Shown here one piece after another: positions 16,028 to 23,748 of a stretch of DNA of 64,000 bases. The stretch comes from JAMHWF01 sp048500255. Its GTDB lineage: Bacteria > Pseudomonadota > Gammaproteobacteria > Burkholderiales > Burkholderiaceae_C. The DNA is taken from contig JASNYH010000001.1 of NCBI GenBank assembly GCA_048500255.1, positions 744,001-808,000 on the forward strand, written 5' to 3'. A program made the translations under genes and the position numbers. Within the stretch, counting starts at the first letter, position 1, and every line of letters begins with the position of its first letter. The notes under the pieces were generated by a model. That model searched no databases and was not told the DNA's origin. It worked only from the letters and a program-made list of their open reading frames with translations.

Positions 16028-16276
16028 TCAGCTCGCGGCCTTCGCCTGGTCGACGAGGCGGGCAACGGTCGGCGACAGCTGGGCGCCGGTGCCCGCCCAG
16101 TAGGTGACGCGGTCGAGCGCGATGCGCAGCGGCTGCTCGCCGCCCGAGGCGACCGGGTTGTAGAAGCCGACGCGCTCGATGAAGCGGCCGTCGCGGCGGT
16201 TGCGCGAGTCGGCGACGACGATGTTGAAGAACGGGCGCTTCTTGGCGCCGCCGCGTGCCAGTCGAATCACGACCAT
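16028..16276 (-). CDS. rpsP: 30S ribosomal protein S16
   Basis: 82 residues; MVVIRLARGGAKKRPFFNIV and RFIERVGFYNPVA are the S16 signatures. First gene of the rpsP-rimM-trmD-rplS operon. AAGGA lies 7 nt before the ATG. A structured leader of about 147 nt precedes it (see 16277-16423). Confidence 0.98.
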   Translation of the reverse strand: MVVIRLARGGAKKRPFFNIVVADSRNRRDGRFIERVGFYNPVASGGEQPLRIALDRVTYWAGTGAQLSPTVARLVDQAKAAS

Positions 16277-16423
16277 GATCTGTCCTTGGAATCCGAAACG
16301 ATCTACCGCACCAGGAGACACGCAGGCGGGATGGACCGAAAACGGCCGGCGACCCCGAAGGCGCGCCGGCCGGCAAACTTGGCGTCGTAGATACGCCGGT
16401 CTTCCGACCGGCCGCCGCCAGAG
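16277..16423 (-). promoter_or_regulatory. Structured rpsP leader
   Basis: Between the predicted transcription start (about 16423) and the rpsP ATG are two strong stems as read on the minus strand. One is GCCGGTC/GACCGGC closed by a GGAA tetraloop of GNRA type (16395-16412). The other is a 9-bp CGGCCGGCG/CGCCGGCCG with a 12-nt loop (16343-16372). This may be an autoregulatory ribosomal-protein leader; I do not recognise it as a known one. Confidence 0.45.
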
Positions 16424-16429
16424 GGCGCG

Positions 16430-16435
16430 ATTATA
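16430..16435 (-). promoter_or_regulatory. -10 hexamer TATAAT for the rpsP operon
   Basis: Consensus TATAAT on the minus strand in an otherwise GC-rich gap, placing the transcript start near 16423. No clear -35. Confidence 0.6.
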
Positions 16436-16468
16436 AACTTGCGCGCGCCGCGACAGACCGTTGCCCCG

Positions 16469-17020
16469 ATGGATGCCCCGCCCCTGCTGCTGATCCGCCC
16501 GAGCACCGCCGACGACGTGCCGCGCCTGGCGGCGATCTACGCCGACAGCGTGCGCCGCGGCACCGGCACCTTCGAGCTCGACGCGCCCGACGACGCCGAG
16601 ATGGCGCGCCGCCGCGACGCCGTGCTCGCGTCGGGCTGGCCGTGGCTCGTCGCCGAGCGCGCCGGCCGCATCGTCGGCTTCGCCTATGCGGCGCCGTTCC
16701 GCCCGCGGCGCGCCTATCGCTGGTGCGTCGAGGATTCGATCTACCTCGAGGCCGACACGCGCGGCCTGGGCGTCGGCCGCCTGCTGCTGGCCGAGCTGGT
16801 GGCGCGTTGCACCGCCCTCGGGGCGCGGCGCATGATCGCCGTGATCGGCGACTCGGCCAACGCGGCGTCGATCGGCGTCCACCGCGCCTGCGGCTTCGTA
16901 CCCGCCGGCGTGCTCGAGGCCTGCGGCTGGAAGCTCGGCCGCTGGCTCGACGTCGTGATGATGCAGCGCGCACTGGGCGAAGGCGCGGCCGGCGAGCCGC
17001 GCGACGCCGCGGCGACATGA
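16469..17020 (+). CDS. GNAT family N-acetyltransferase (phosphinothricin-acetyltransferase-like)
   Basis: 183 residues. GNAT fold with the acetyl-CoA loop RGLGVGRLLL (about residue 95) and the family block IAVIGDSANAASIGVHRACGF followed by GWKLGRWLDVVMMQR. This pattern belongs to the Pat/MnaT group, which acetylates phosphinothricin, methionine sulfoximine or similar amino acids; the true substrate is not evident. Divergent from rpsP. Its stop overlaps the next start by 4 bp (ATGA). Confidence 0.85.
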   Translation: MDAPPLLLIRPSTADDVPRLAAIYADSVRRGTGTFELDAPDDAEMARRRDAVLASGWPWLVAERAGRIVGFAYAAPFRPRRAYRWCVEDSIYLEADTRGLGVGRLLLAELVARCTALGARRMIAVIGDSANAASIGVHRACGFVPAGVLEACGWKLGRWLDVVMMQRALGEGAAGEPRDAAAT

Positions 17021-17451
17021 CGACACGCCCGCGTTCCAAGACGGTGGCGACGTGGCTCGCCGTGCTCGGCGGCACGCTCGGGCTGCACCGCTTCTACCTG
17101 CGCGGCTGGCGCGACGGCCTGGCCTGGCTGCACCCCTGGCCGACGTTGGCCGGCCTGGTCGGCGTGCAGCGCATGCGCGCGCTCGGGCAGGACGACGTGC
17201 TGGCCTGGCTGCTGATCCCGCTGCTCGGCCTGATGGTCGCCGCCACGATGCTCGCGGCCATCGTGCACGGCCTGACGTCCGACGAGCGCTGGAATGCGCG
17301 CTGGAACGCCGGCTGCGCACCGCGCCGCAGCGGCTGGCTCGCCGTGCTCGGCGTCGTCGTCGCGCTGATGGCGGGTGCCGGCGCGCTGCTGGCGACGATC
17401 GCCTTCGCCGCCGAGCGCTACTTCCTCGTCACGGCGAGCCCGCTCAGTTGA
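17017..17451 (+). CDS. TM2-domain membrane protein
   Basis: 144 residues. The N-terminus SKTVATWLAVLGGTLGLHRFYL carries the G-x-x-G-x-H-R-F-Y-L signature of TM2 proteins, and two or three more membrane helices follow (about 65-90 and 108-132). No function is established for bacterial members. Coupled to the acetyltransferase by an ATGA overlap. Its last 8 bp overlap the 3' end of the convergent phosphate transporter gene. Confidence 0.75.
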   Translation: MTTRPRSKTVATWLAVLGGTLGLHRFYLRGWRDGLAWLHPWPTLAGLVGVQRMRALGQDDVLAWLLIPLLGLMVAATMLAAIVHGLTSDERWNARWNAGCAPRRSGWLAVLGVVVALMAGAGALLATIAFAAERYFLVTASPLS

Positions 17452-18457
17452 ACGCCCAGAGCGCGACGAAGTAAAAGGCGCCGGCGATCAGCGCCGACGC
17501 CGGAATCGTCAGCACCCAGGCCCACACGATGTTGCCGGCGACGCCCCAGCGCACCGCCGACGCGCGGCGCACCGAGCCGACGCCGACGATGGCGCCGGTG
17601 ATCGTGTGCGTCGTCGACACCGGGATGCCGAGCGCCGACGCGAGGAACAGCGTCAGCGCGCCGCCCGTCTCGGCGCAGAAGCCGCCCACCGGCTTGAGCT
17701 TGGTGATGCGCTGGCCCATCGTCTTGACGATGCGCCAGCCGCCGAACATCGTGCCCAGGCCGATCGCGATGTAGCACGACCAGATCACCCAGGCCGGTGG
17801 CAGCTTGTCGGACACCGCGACGTAGCCGGTACCGATCAGCAGCATCCAGATGATGCCGATCGTCTTCTGCGCGTCGTTGCCGCCGTGGCCGAGGCTGTAC
17901 AGGCCCGCCGACACGAGCTGTGCGCGCCGGAACCAGTTGTCGACGTACAGCGGCGAGACGCGCCGGAACAGCCACGACACGCCCACCATCAGCAGCGAGG
18001 CCAGCACGAAGCCGAGCAGCGGCGATACGAAGATGAACGCGACCGTCTTGCCGACGCCGCCGGCGATCAGCGCGCCGGGCCCCGTCTTGGCGATCGTCGA
18101 GCCGACGATGCCGCCGATCAGCGCATGGGACGAGCTCGACGGGATGCCGTACCACCACGTGATCACATTCCACGCGATCGCGCCGATCAGCGCGCCGAAC
18201 ACGACGTGGTGATCGACGATGCCGGGCATCACGATGCCCTTGCCGACGGTCGCTGCGACCTGCAGCTGGAACACGCCGATCGCCACCACGTTGAAGAAGG
18301 CGGCGAACGCCACCGCGTGGTGCGGCTTGAGCACGCCGGTCGACACGACGGTGGCGATCGAGTTGGCCGCGTCGTGAAAGCCGTTCATGAAGTCGAACAA
18401 CAGCGCCAGCACGACGAGCAGCGCCACGACCCAGAAGGCCACCTCGACCGAGTGCAT
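17444..18457 (-). CDS. Low-affinity inorganic phosphate transporter, PiT family
   Basis: 337 residues, about ten membrane helices. The two PiT signatures are visible: FDFMNGFHDAANSIATVVSTG near residue 21 and the paired GHGGNDAQKTIGII near 197, together with SSSHALIGGIVGS and STTHTITGAIVGVGS. Carries metal-phosphate in symport with protons. Lies 15 bp after a DUF47 gene, the usual partner. Similar to PitA but shorter than the E. coli protein (about 500). Confidence 0.93.
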   Translation of the reverse strand: MHSVEVAFWVVALLVVLALLFDFMNGFHDAANSIATVVSTGVLKPHHAVAFAAFFNVVAIGVFQLQVAATVGKGIVMPGIVDHHVVFGALIGAIAWNVITWWYGIPSSSSHALIGGIVGSTIAKTGPGALIAGGVGKTVAFIFVSPLLGFVLASLLMVGVSWLFRRVSPLYVDNWFRRAQLVSAGLYSLGHGGNDAQKTIGIIWMLLIGTGYVAVSDKLPPAWVIWSCYIAIGLGTMFGGWRIVKTMGQRITKLKPVGGFCAETGGALTLFLASALGIPVSTTHTITGAIVGVGSVRRASAVRWGVAGNIVWAWVLTIPASALIAGAFYFVALWAFN

Positions 18458-18472
18458 GGGGTGCGCCCCGGC

Positions 18473-19120
18473 TCAGGAGTTCTCGAGGACGATGCCCTCG
18501 ATCATGTTGGCGACGTCCTCGCAGCGGTCGGAAATCGACTCGAGCTGCTCGTAGATCGTCTTGAGCTTGATCAGCTCGCGCACGTCGTTCTCTTCGCGGA
18601 ACAGCTTGGACATCGCCGCGCGCATCACGCGGTCGGCGTCGGACTCGAGGCGGTCGATCTCCTCGCAGGTCTTGATCGCGGCGTCGGCCGTCTGCGCGAC
18701 GCTCAGCTTGGGCAGCAGCGAGACGGCGTGCTGCACGCGCTCGCAGCACTTGGCGCTGATGTCGCCCAGGCGCAGCACCTCCTCCGTCATCGAGTGCACG
18801 TCGTACAGCGACATCGTCTCCGAGGCGTCCTGCAGCAGGTCGACGATGTCGTCCATCGCATTGATCAGGCGGTGGATCTGCTCGCGGTCGATCGGCGTGA
18901 TGAAGGTCTTGTGCAGCAGCCGGTTGACCTCGGCCGTCACCTTGTCGGCATTGCGCTCGGCGCGGCCGACCTCCTCGGCGTTCTGCTCGCGCTGCGCCAC
19001 GTCGGCATAGTTGCGCACCATCGACATGAAGGCGCGCGCTGCCTCGACCATGTGATCACCGTGCTGATTGAACAGTTCGAAGAAGTTGCCTTCTCGCGGC
19101 AGCAGCTTGCCAAACAGCAT
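18473..19120 (-). CDS. DUF47 (PhoU-like) phosphate transport regulator
   Basis: 215 residues, all-helical. The start MLFGKLLPREGNFFELFNQHGD and the region TPIDREQIHRLINAMDDIVDLLQD are typical of DUF47/YkaA proteins, which are distant PhoU relatives encoded beside PiT transporters and thought to control them. GGAGA precedes the ATG. Co-oriented and 15 bp upstream of the transporter, so almost certainly one operon. Confidence 0.9.
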   Translation of the reverse strand: MLFGKLLPREGNFFELFNQHGDHMVEAARAFMSMVRNYADVAQREQNAEEVGRAERNADKVTAEVNRLLHKTFITPIDREQIHRLINAMDDIVDLLQDASETMSLYDVHSMTEEVLRLGDISAKCCERVQHAVSLLPKLSVAQTADAAIKTCEEIDRLESDADRVMRAAMSKLFREENDVRELIKLKTIYEQLESISDRCEDVANMIEGIVLENS

Positions 19121-19217
19121 GGTCTCTCCACAGGAATCTGGCCGCGAGTGTAAGCGCAGCGCGAAGCGCTCCTGCCGCGCCGAAGCCCGCGGACTGCCGG
19201 CTGCGCAGGCGGCGCCT

Positions 19218-19706
19218 TCATCGGCGCAACCGTTCGACGTCCTGGTCGGCGACGCCCTCGAGCAGCTCGCGCACCGCACCGCGACCGGGGATCACGAGCC
19301 GCGGTGCCACGTCGGCGAGCGGGCGCAGCACGAAGGCGCGTTCGTGGGCGCGCGGATGCGGCAGCGTCAGCCCCGGCACGTCGACGACGGCGTCGCCGTA
19401 GAGCAGCAGGTCGAGGTCGAGCGTGCGCGGCGCGTTGCGCGTGCTGCGCAGGCGGCCGTGGCGCTGCTCGATCGCCTGCAGCTGCGCGAGCAACTGCAGC
19501 GGCGGCAGCGTGGTGTCGAGGCCGGCGATGGCATTGACGAAGTCCGGCCCGCTCGCATCGACCGGCGCGCTGCGATACAGCTGCGAGCGCACGGCCAGCC
19601 GGCAATCCGGCAGCACGGCCAGCGCGTCGAACGCCGCGTCGAGTGTCGCGCGTGCGTCGCCGAGGTTGGAGCCGAGGCCGATCCAGGCGCGCACCGACGC
19701 GGCCAT
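19218..19706 (-). CDS. folK: 2-amino-4-hydroxy-6-hydroxymethyldihydropteridine pyrophosphokinase
   Basis: 162 residues. Transfers pyrophosphate from ATP to the pterin in folate synthesis. HPPK landmarks: WIGLGSNLGD, FVNAIAGLDT, RTLDLDLLLYGD and LPHPRAHERAFVLRPLADV. The start follows the pcnB stop by 8 bp, so pcnB-folK form an operon as in many betaproteobacteria. Confidence 0.96.
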   Translation of the reverse strand: MAASVRAWIGLGSNLGDARATLDAAFDALAVLPDCRLAVRSQLYRSAPVDASGPDFVNAIAGLDTTLPPLQLLAQLQAIEQRHGRLRSTRNAPRTLDLDLLLYGDAVVDVPGLTLPHPRAHERAFVLRPLADVAPRLVIPGRGAVRELLEGVADQDVERLRR

Positions 19707-19714
19707 GGCGCGGC

Positions 19715-21232
19715 CTACTCGCCGGCCGGTGCCGAGCCCGACGGCGTGCCGCCCGACGGACGGCGGCGCCGGCGGCGGCGGCGCGGCGCGGCGGCCGAGC
19801 CGGCCTCCGCCGATGCGCCGGGCGCCTCGGCGTCGCTGCCGGCAGTCGCGCGGCGGCGGCCGTGCTCGTCGCGCAACGCGGCGAGCATGTCGCGACGCAC
19901 CTCGTCGCCGGCCTGCGAGAACTCTTCCCACCACACGGCGAGCGCCGCATCGACCTCGCCGGCGTCGGCGCGCAGGCGCAGGAAGTCGAAGCCGGCGCGA
20001 AAGCGCGGCTGCTCGACGAGCGTCAGCGGCCCGTTACCGACGCGCCGCTCGAAGCGCGGCTGCATCATCCAGATCTCGCGCATGTCGGCGGCGAGCTTGC
20101 CGCGGCCCGAGATGTCGCCGATGCGCGCGTCGAACGCCGCGTCGATCGCCTGCTGCAGCGCCGGGAAAGGCGCCTCGCCGGCGGCCTTGTTCTTCAGCCA
20201 GCGGTCCTGTACGTCGTGCCACAGCATCGACGCGAGCATGAAGCTCGGAGCGACGGGCTTGCCTTCGCCGACGCGGCGGTCGGTGTCGGCCAGCGCGAGC
20301 TGCACGAACTTCTCGCGGCCGTCGTGGCGGTGCGCCTCGTCGAGCGCGACGTCGAGCACCGGGAACACGCCGCGGTGCAGGCCCTGCTTGCGCAGCTCCT
20401 CGATGCTGGCCAGCGCGTGGCCGGTCTGCAGCAGCTTGATCATCTCGTCGAAGGTGCGCGACGGCGGCACGTTGTCGAGCAGCGCCGCCATCTCGCGGAT
20501 CGGGGCACGCGTCTTCGCCTCGATCTCGAAGCCGAGCTTGGCGGCGAAGCGCACGACGCGGATGATGCGCACCGGATCCTCGCGGTAGCGCGTGGCCGCG
20601 TCGCCGATCATGCGCAGGAGCTTCTTCTTGGCGTCCTTGATGCCGCCGTGATAGTCGACGACGACCTGGCGCAGCGGGTCGTAGTACAGAGCGTTGACGG
20701 TGAAGTCGCGTCGCGCCGCGTCCTCGACCTGCGTGCCCCAGACGTTGTCGCGCAGCACGCGCCCGCTGGCGTCGACGGCATGCGTGTGGCCGGCCAGCGC
20801 GTCGCGCGTGTTGCGCTCGTCGCCCACGACCTGCTGCGACTCGGCCGCCGCGACGTTGGCGCGGAACGTCGAGACCTCGATCACCTCGTGGTCGCGCCCG
20901 CGGCCGAACACGACGTGCACGATGCGAAAGCGCCGCCCGATGATGAAGGCGCGCCGGAACAGCGCCTTGACCTGCTCGGGCGTGGCGTCGGTGGCGACGT
21001 CGAAGTCCTTCGGCCGCAGGCCGAGCAGCAGGTCGCGCACCGCGCCGCCGACGATGTAGGCCTCGTGGCCGGCGTCGACCAGCGTGTTGACGACCTTGAC
21101 GGCGCGCTCGTCGACGAGCGCGGGGTCGATGCCGTGCTCGTCGGCCGGCACTTCGACGCGCTTGCCGTGCCGCGTGCGCGGCGCGGCCGAGTCGGGCTTG
21201 CCGAGCAGTCGATCGATGAGCTTCTTGATCAT
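19715..21232 (-). CDS. pcnB: Poly(A) polymerase I
   Basis: 505 residues. Class II nucleotidyltransferase that adds poly(A) tails to RNA. The catalytic head includes AYIVGGAVRDLLLGLRPKDF with the following D-V-A-T-D (about residues 60-82), then RIVHVVFGR, RRDFTVNALYYDP and YREDPVRIIRVVRFAAKLGF. The long basic C-terminal tail (RRRRRRRRPSGG) and total length point to PcnB rather than the CCA-adding enzyme. ATG at 21232 overlaps the stop of the broken HAD gene (21229). Confidence 0.94.
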   Translation of the reverse strand: MIKKLIDRLLGKPDSAAPRTRHGKRVEVPADEHGIDPALVDERAVKVVNTLVDAGHEAYIVGGAVRDLLLGLRPKDFDVATDATPEQVKALFRRAFIIGRRFRIVHVVFGRGRDHEVIEVSTFRANVAAAESQQVVGDERNTRDALAGHTHAVDASGRVLRDNVWGTQVEDAARRDFTVNALYYDPLRQVVVDYHGGIKDAKKKLLRMIGDAATRYREDPVRIIRVVRFAAKLGFEIEAKTRAPIREMAALLDNVPPSRTFDEMIKLLQTGHALASIEELRKQGLHRGVFPVLDVALDEAHRHDGREKFVQLALADTDRRVGEGKPVAPSFMLASMLWHDVQDRWLKNKAAGEAPFPALQQAIDAAFDARIGDISGRGKLAADMREIWMMQPRFERRVGNGPLTLVEQPRFRAGFDFLRLRADAGEVDAALAVWWEEFSQAGDEVRRDMLAALRDEHGRRRATAGSDAEAPGASAEAGSAAAPRRRRRRRRPSGGTPSGSAPAGE

Positions 21233-21863
21233 GCGAAGAGTTTCAGGATGCGCCAGCCGCGCTGGCGCGCCAGCGCCTCGAGCGGCACCGACGGGTTGGT
21301 CGCCACCGGATCGCTGGCGCGCTCGAGCAGCGCCAGGTCGTTGAGCGAGTCGCTGTGGCGCGAAGTATGCGCGCAGGGAAGTCACGCGCCAGAGTGCAAC
21401 GCTCGTCACTTTGCCCTCGCTGATAGCTCGGCGTGCCGTCGATGCGGCCGGTGATCGAGCCCGCGGCGTCACGCTCGAGGCGCACGGCGATCAGGTGCGC
21501 GATGTCGAAGGCAACGCGATCGGCGCCGTGACGAAGTCGTTGGTCGCCGTCACGAGCGCGACGAGGCCGCCGCGCTCGCGATGGCCGCGCAGATCGAGCG
21601 CCGCCGCAGCGCCGCTCGATGACTTCGCGATGAAGCGCGCCCGCGCCGCCGCCGCATCGGCCGGCCATCGCCTGGCAGCGGCTCGGTGGCGAGGCGATGG
21701 TGGGCGTGGATGTCGAGGCGGCCGGCCTTGTAGTCTCGTAGAAGGCGTCGTTGCGGCGGCGGAACTCGGCCTCGTCGACCCATCCGGTGCGCACCATGAA
21801 CTCGCCCCAGGCGTGGTCGGAATCGAGCGGCAGCAGCGTCTCGTCGAGATCGAACAGGCACAA
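21229..21863 (-). pseudogene. HAD-superfamily phosphatase with at least seven frameshifts
   Basis: Family order (hda, HAD, pcnB) and surviving pieces show a SerB-like HAD hydrolase of about 210 residues. Read in different frames in order: CLFDLDETLLPLDSDHAWGE with motif I; then, after a missing base near 21735, DYKAGRLDIHAHHRLATEPL; DAAAARARFIA; EVIE; GGLVALVTATNDFVTAPIA with motif II; AFDIAHLIAVRLERDAAG; EGKVTSVALWR with motif III; DFPARI; and HSDSLNDLALLERASDPVAT with motif IV. No premature stop explains the loss, only small indels between about 21360 and 21740. The initiator may be TTG at 21863 because no ATG remains. Either decay or a badly sequenced patch. Confidence 0.8.
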
Positions 21864-21894
21864 TGACTGCCCCTCGGTCGACGGAACCGTCGAC

Positions 21895-22021
21895 CGATCC
21901 CCCGAGGGGAGAGAGTGGCGCGGCTCCAAGCCCGCCTGCGCGGGCTTGGACGCCACGAGCGCCTGCCGCGTCTCGCGGCAGGCCGCGGGCCGGCTTGGGG
22001 CGGCCCGGCGCTCGGCCCGCG
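21895..22021. repeat. 127-bp multi-hairpin intergenic repeat, copy A
   Basis: Nearly identical to copy B at 38593-38719 (3 differences in 127 bp). It contains three perfect inverted repeats: CCAAGCCCGC/GCGGGCTTGG (4-nt loop), GCCTGCCGCG/CGCGGCAGGC (3-nt loop) and an outer CGCGGGCCG/CGGCCCGCG spaced by 20 nt. An extra 11-bp palindrome with a 2-nt loop adjoins it at 21874-21897. It fills the gap between the hda stop and the broken HAD start, just upstream of the latter. Confidence 0.85.
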
Positions 22022-22036
22022 GCGCGCATGTTTGTC

Positions 22037-22708
22037 TCACGCGGCGCCCTCCTCTGCCAGCATGCGGCGCAGCAGCGGCACCGTGATGGCGCGCTTCTCG
22101 GCCAGCGAGTAGGTGTCGAGCCGATCGAGCTGCGACATCAGGTGGCCGAGGTCGCGCGCGAAGCGCGTCAGCAGGTAGTCGAGCACGTCGTCGGACAGCA
22201 GCACGCCGCGCCGGTCGGCCTCGCGGCGCAGCGCGGCGCGCGACTCGGCTTCGCCGAGCGGCTGCAGCGCGAACACCGGCCCCCAGCCGAGGCGGCTGCG
22301 CAAGTCGTCGCGCAGCGGCAGGTCGACCGGCGGCGCGTTTCCGGCGGCGACGACGACGGCGCCGCGCACCGCCGCGTCGATGAAGACTGCGAAGGCGGCG
22401 CGCTGCTGCGCCTCGTCGTAGGCGTCGCAGTCGTCGAGCGCCAGCAGCGTCGCGGCGTCGTCGGCGGCCCACGGCGCGGCGACGTCGGCGCCGAAGGCGG
22501 CGGCGCGCCCGCCCTGCGCGATCCAGCGTTGCACGACGGCGTGCAGCAGGTGCGTCTTGCCGCTGCCCGGCGGCCCCCACAGGTAGACCGGCGGCGCGCC
22601 TGCGTTCAGCGCACGCAGATGCGCGACGGCCGCGGCATTCACGCCGCCGAGGTAGGTTTCGAACGTGTGCGTCGCCGCGGTACCGATGGCCAGCGGAATC
22701 TGCTTCAT
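22037..22708 (-). CDS. hda: DnaA regulatory inactivator Hda
   Basis: 223 residues. A DnaA-homologous AAA+ protein that, with the sliding clamp, stimulates ATP hydrolysis on DnaA after initiation. N-terminal MKQIPLAIG contains the clamp-binding QIPLAI pentad-like motif. Walker A is WGPPGSGKTHLL (about residue 45), Walker B is LLALDDCDAYDE, and the sensor II region is LDRLDTYSLAEKRAITVPLLR. No DNA-binding domain IV, as expected. Upstream neighbour of the HAD/pcnB/folK genes. Confidence 0.93.
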   Translation of the reverse strand: MKQIPLAIGTAATHTFETYLGGVNAAAVAHLRALNAGAPPVYLWGPPGSGKTHLLHAVVQRWIAQGGRAAAFGADVAAPWAADDAATLLALDDCDAYDEAQQRAAFAVFIDAAVRGAVVVAAGNAPPVDLPLRDDLRSRLGWGPVFALQPLGEAESRAALRREADRRGVLLSDDVLDYLLTRFARDLGHLMSQLDRLDTYSLAEKRAITVPLLRRMLAEEGAA

Positions 22709-22845
22709 GCGCTGAGCGGCCTGCCGCCGGTTGCGCGGTGACGTGGTCGTGGAGTGGGCGTGGGTGTCATGCAGCCTCGGGCGCGCCTGCGGCGCGCCGC
22801 CAGCCGGGGATTCTAAGGAAGCGGGCCGCGCGCACCGCGGCCGCA

Positions 22846-23715
22846 TCAGTGCAGCCGCGGTCGCCCGAGCCGGCGCAGGGCGCGCAGCCGCTCGCCGACG
22901 ACGCCGCGGTCGCCGGCCTGCGGCGCCTGGTCGAGGTAGTGCGCGAGGTCGTCGGCGGCCGAGTCGGCGAAGCCGAGCTCGGCGTAGGTCAGCCCGCGGT
23001 CGCGCCGTTCCTCGGGGGACTGTGGCAGCAGGATGACAAGGCGCTGCTGAACCGCCAGCAGGCGCGACCAGTCGTGACCGCCGCGGAAGATCTCCTTGAG
23101 GTTGCGCAGCATGCGTGCGAGCACGTCGCGCGGCGGCGCGGCCTGCAGGAACAGCCCCAGCGGCACCTCGAAGTCTCCCGCCAGGCCCTGGCGGCGGCGG
23201 TACGGAACGAGCATCTCGTCGAGCTCCTCGCGCGACAGCGACTGGCCCGACATCGGGTCGATCACGACCTCGCCCTGCGCCATCTTGAGCTTGACGAGGA
23301 AGTGCCCCGGGAACGAGACGCCGCGAGCCGTCAGGCCGATCTGCCCGGCCAGCTCGATGTAGAGCACGGCCAGCGTGATCGGGATGCCGCGCCGCGTGCT
23401 CAGCACCTCGTGCACGTAGCTGTTGCGCGGGTCGTAGTAGTCGTTGGCGTTGCCGGCGAAGCCGAGCTCCTGGAAGAAGTAGCGATTGAGCCAGCGCAGC
23501 CGCTGCATCGCCGCGGCGTCGCTCGGCACACGGCGCTTGAGCCGCTCGGCCAGCGCATCGACCTCGGCGAGCACGCCTTGCGGATCGAGCAGCGGGTATT
23601 CGTCGTGGGCGATCGAGATGGCGGCTTCGAGCAGCGGCAGGTGCGCGTCGTCGGCGACCAGTGCAGCGAAGTACTCCAACGCCGTCGGTGCATGGAACTG
23701 CAACTCGCCCGCCAT
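22846..23715 (-). CDS. SirB1 family protein (transglutaminase-like plus TPR)
   Basis: 289 residues. The N-terminal SirB1/transglutaminase-like fold carries RGIPITLAVLYIELAGQIG and GVSFPGHFLVKL (about residues 108-147), and the C-terminus has a tetratricopeptide-like segment (ERRDRGLTYAELGFADSAADDL). From memory the family is broadly conserved, often annotated as a regulator or near prmA/ksgA-like genes, but its activity is not established. ATG at 23715 is chosen over one 7 codons upstream because a TACACT hexamer would place the transcript start between them. Confidence 0.82.
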   Translation of the reverse strand: MAGELQFHAPTALEYFAALVADDAHLPLLEAAISIAHDEYPLLDPQGVLAEVDALAERLKRRVPSDAAAMQRLRWLNRYFFQELGFAGNANDYYDPRNSYVHEVLSTRRGIPITLAVLYIELAGQIGLTARGVSFPGHFLVKLKMAQGEVVIDPMSGQSLSREELDEMLVPYRRRQGLAGDFEVPLGLFLQAAPPRDVLARMLRNLKEIFRGGHDWSRLLAVQQRLVILLPQSPEERRDRGLTYAELGFADSAADDLAHYLDQAPQAGDRGVVGERLRALRRLGRPRLH

Positions 23716-23724
23716 GATGCGGCG

Positions 23725-23730
23725 AGTGTA
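23725..23730 (-). promoter_or_regulatory. -10-like hexamer TACACT for the SirB1-family gene
   Basis: Ends 9 nt before the ATG at 23715; predicted leader 3 nt. Confidence 0.42.
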
Positions 23731-23748
23731 GTGCAACGAAAAACCGCG

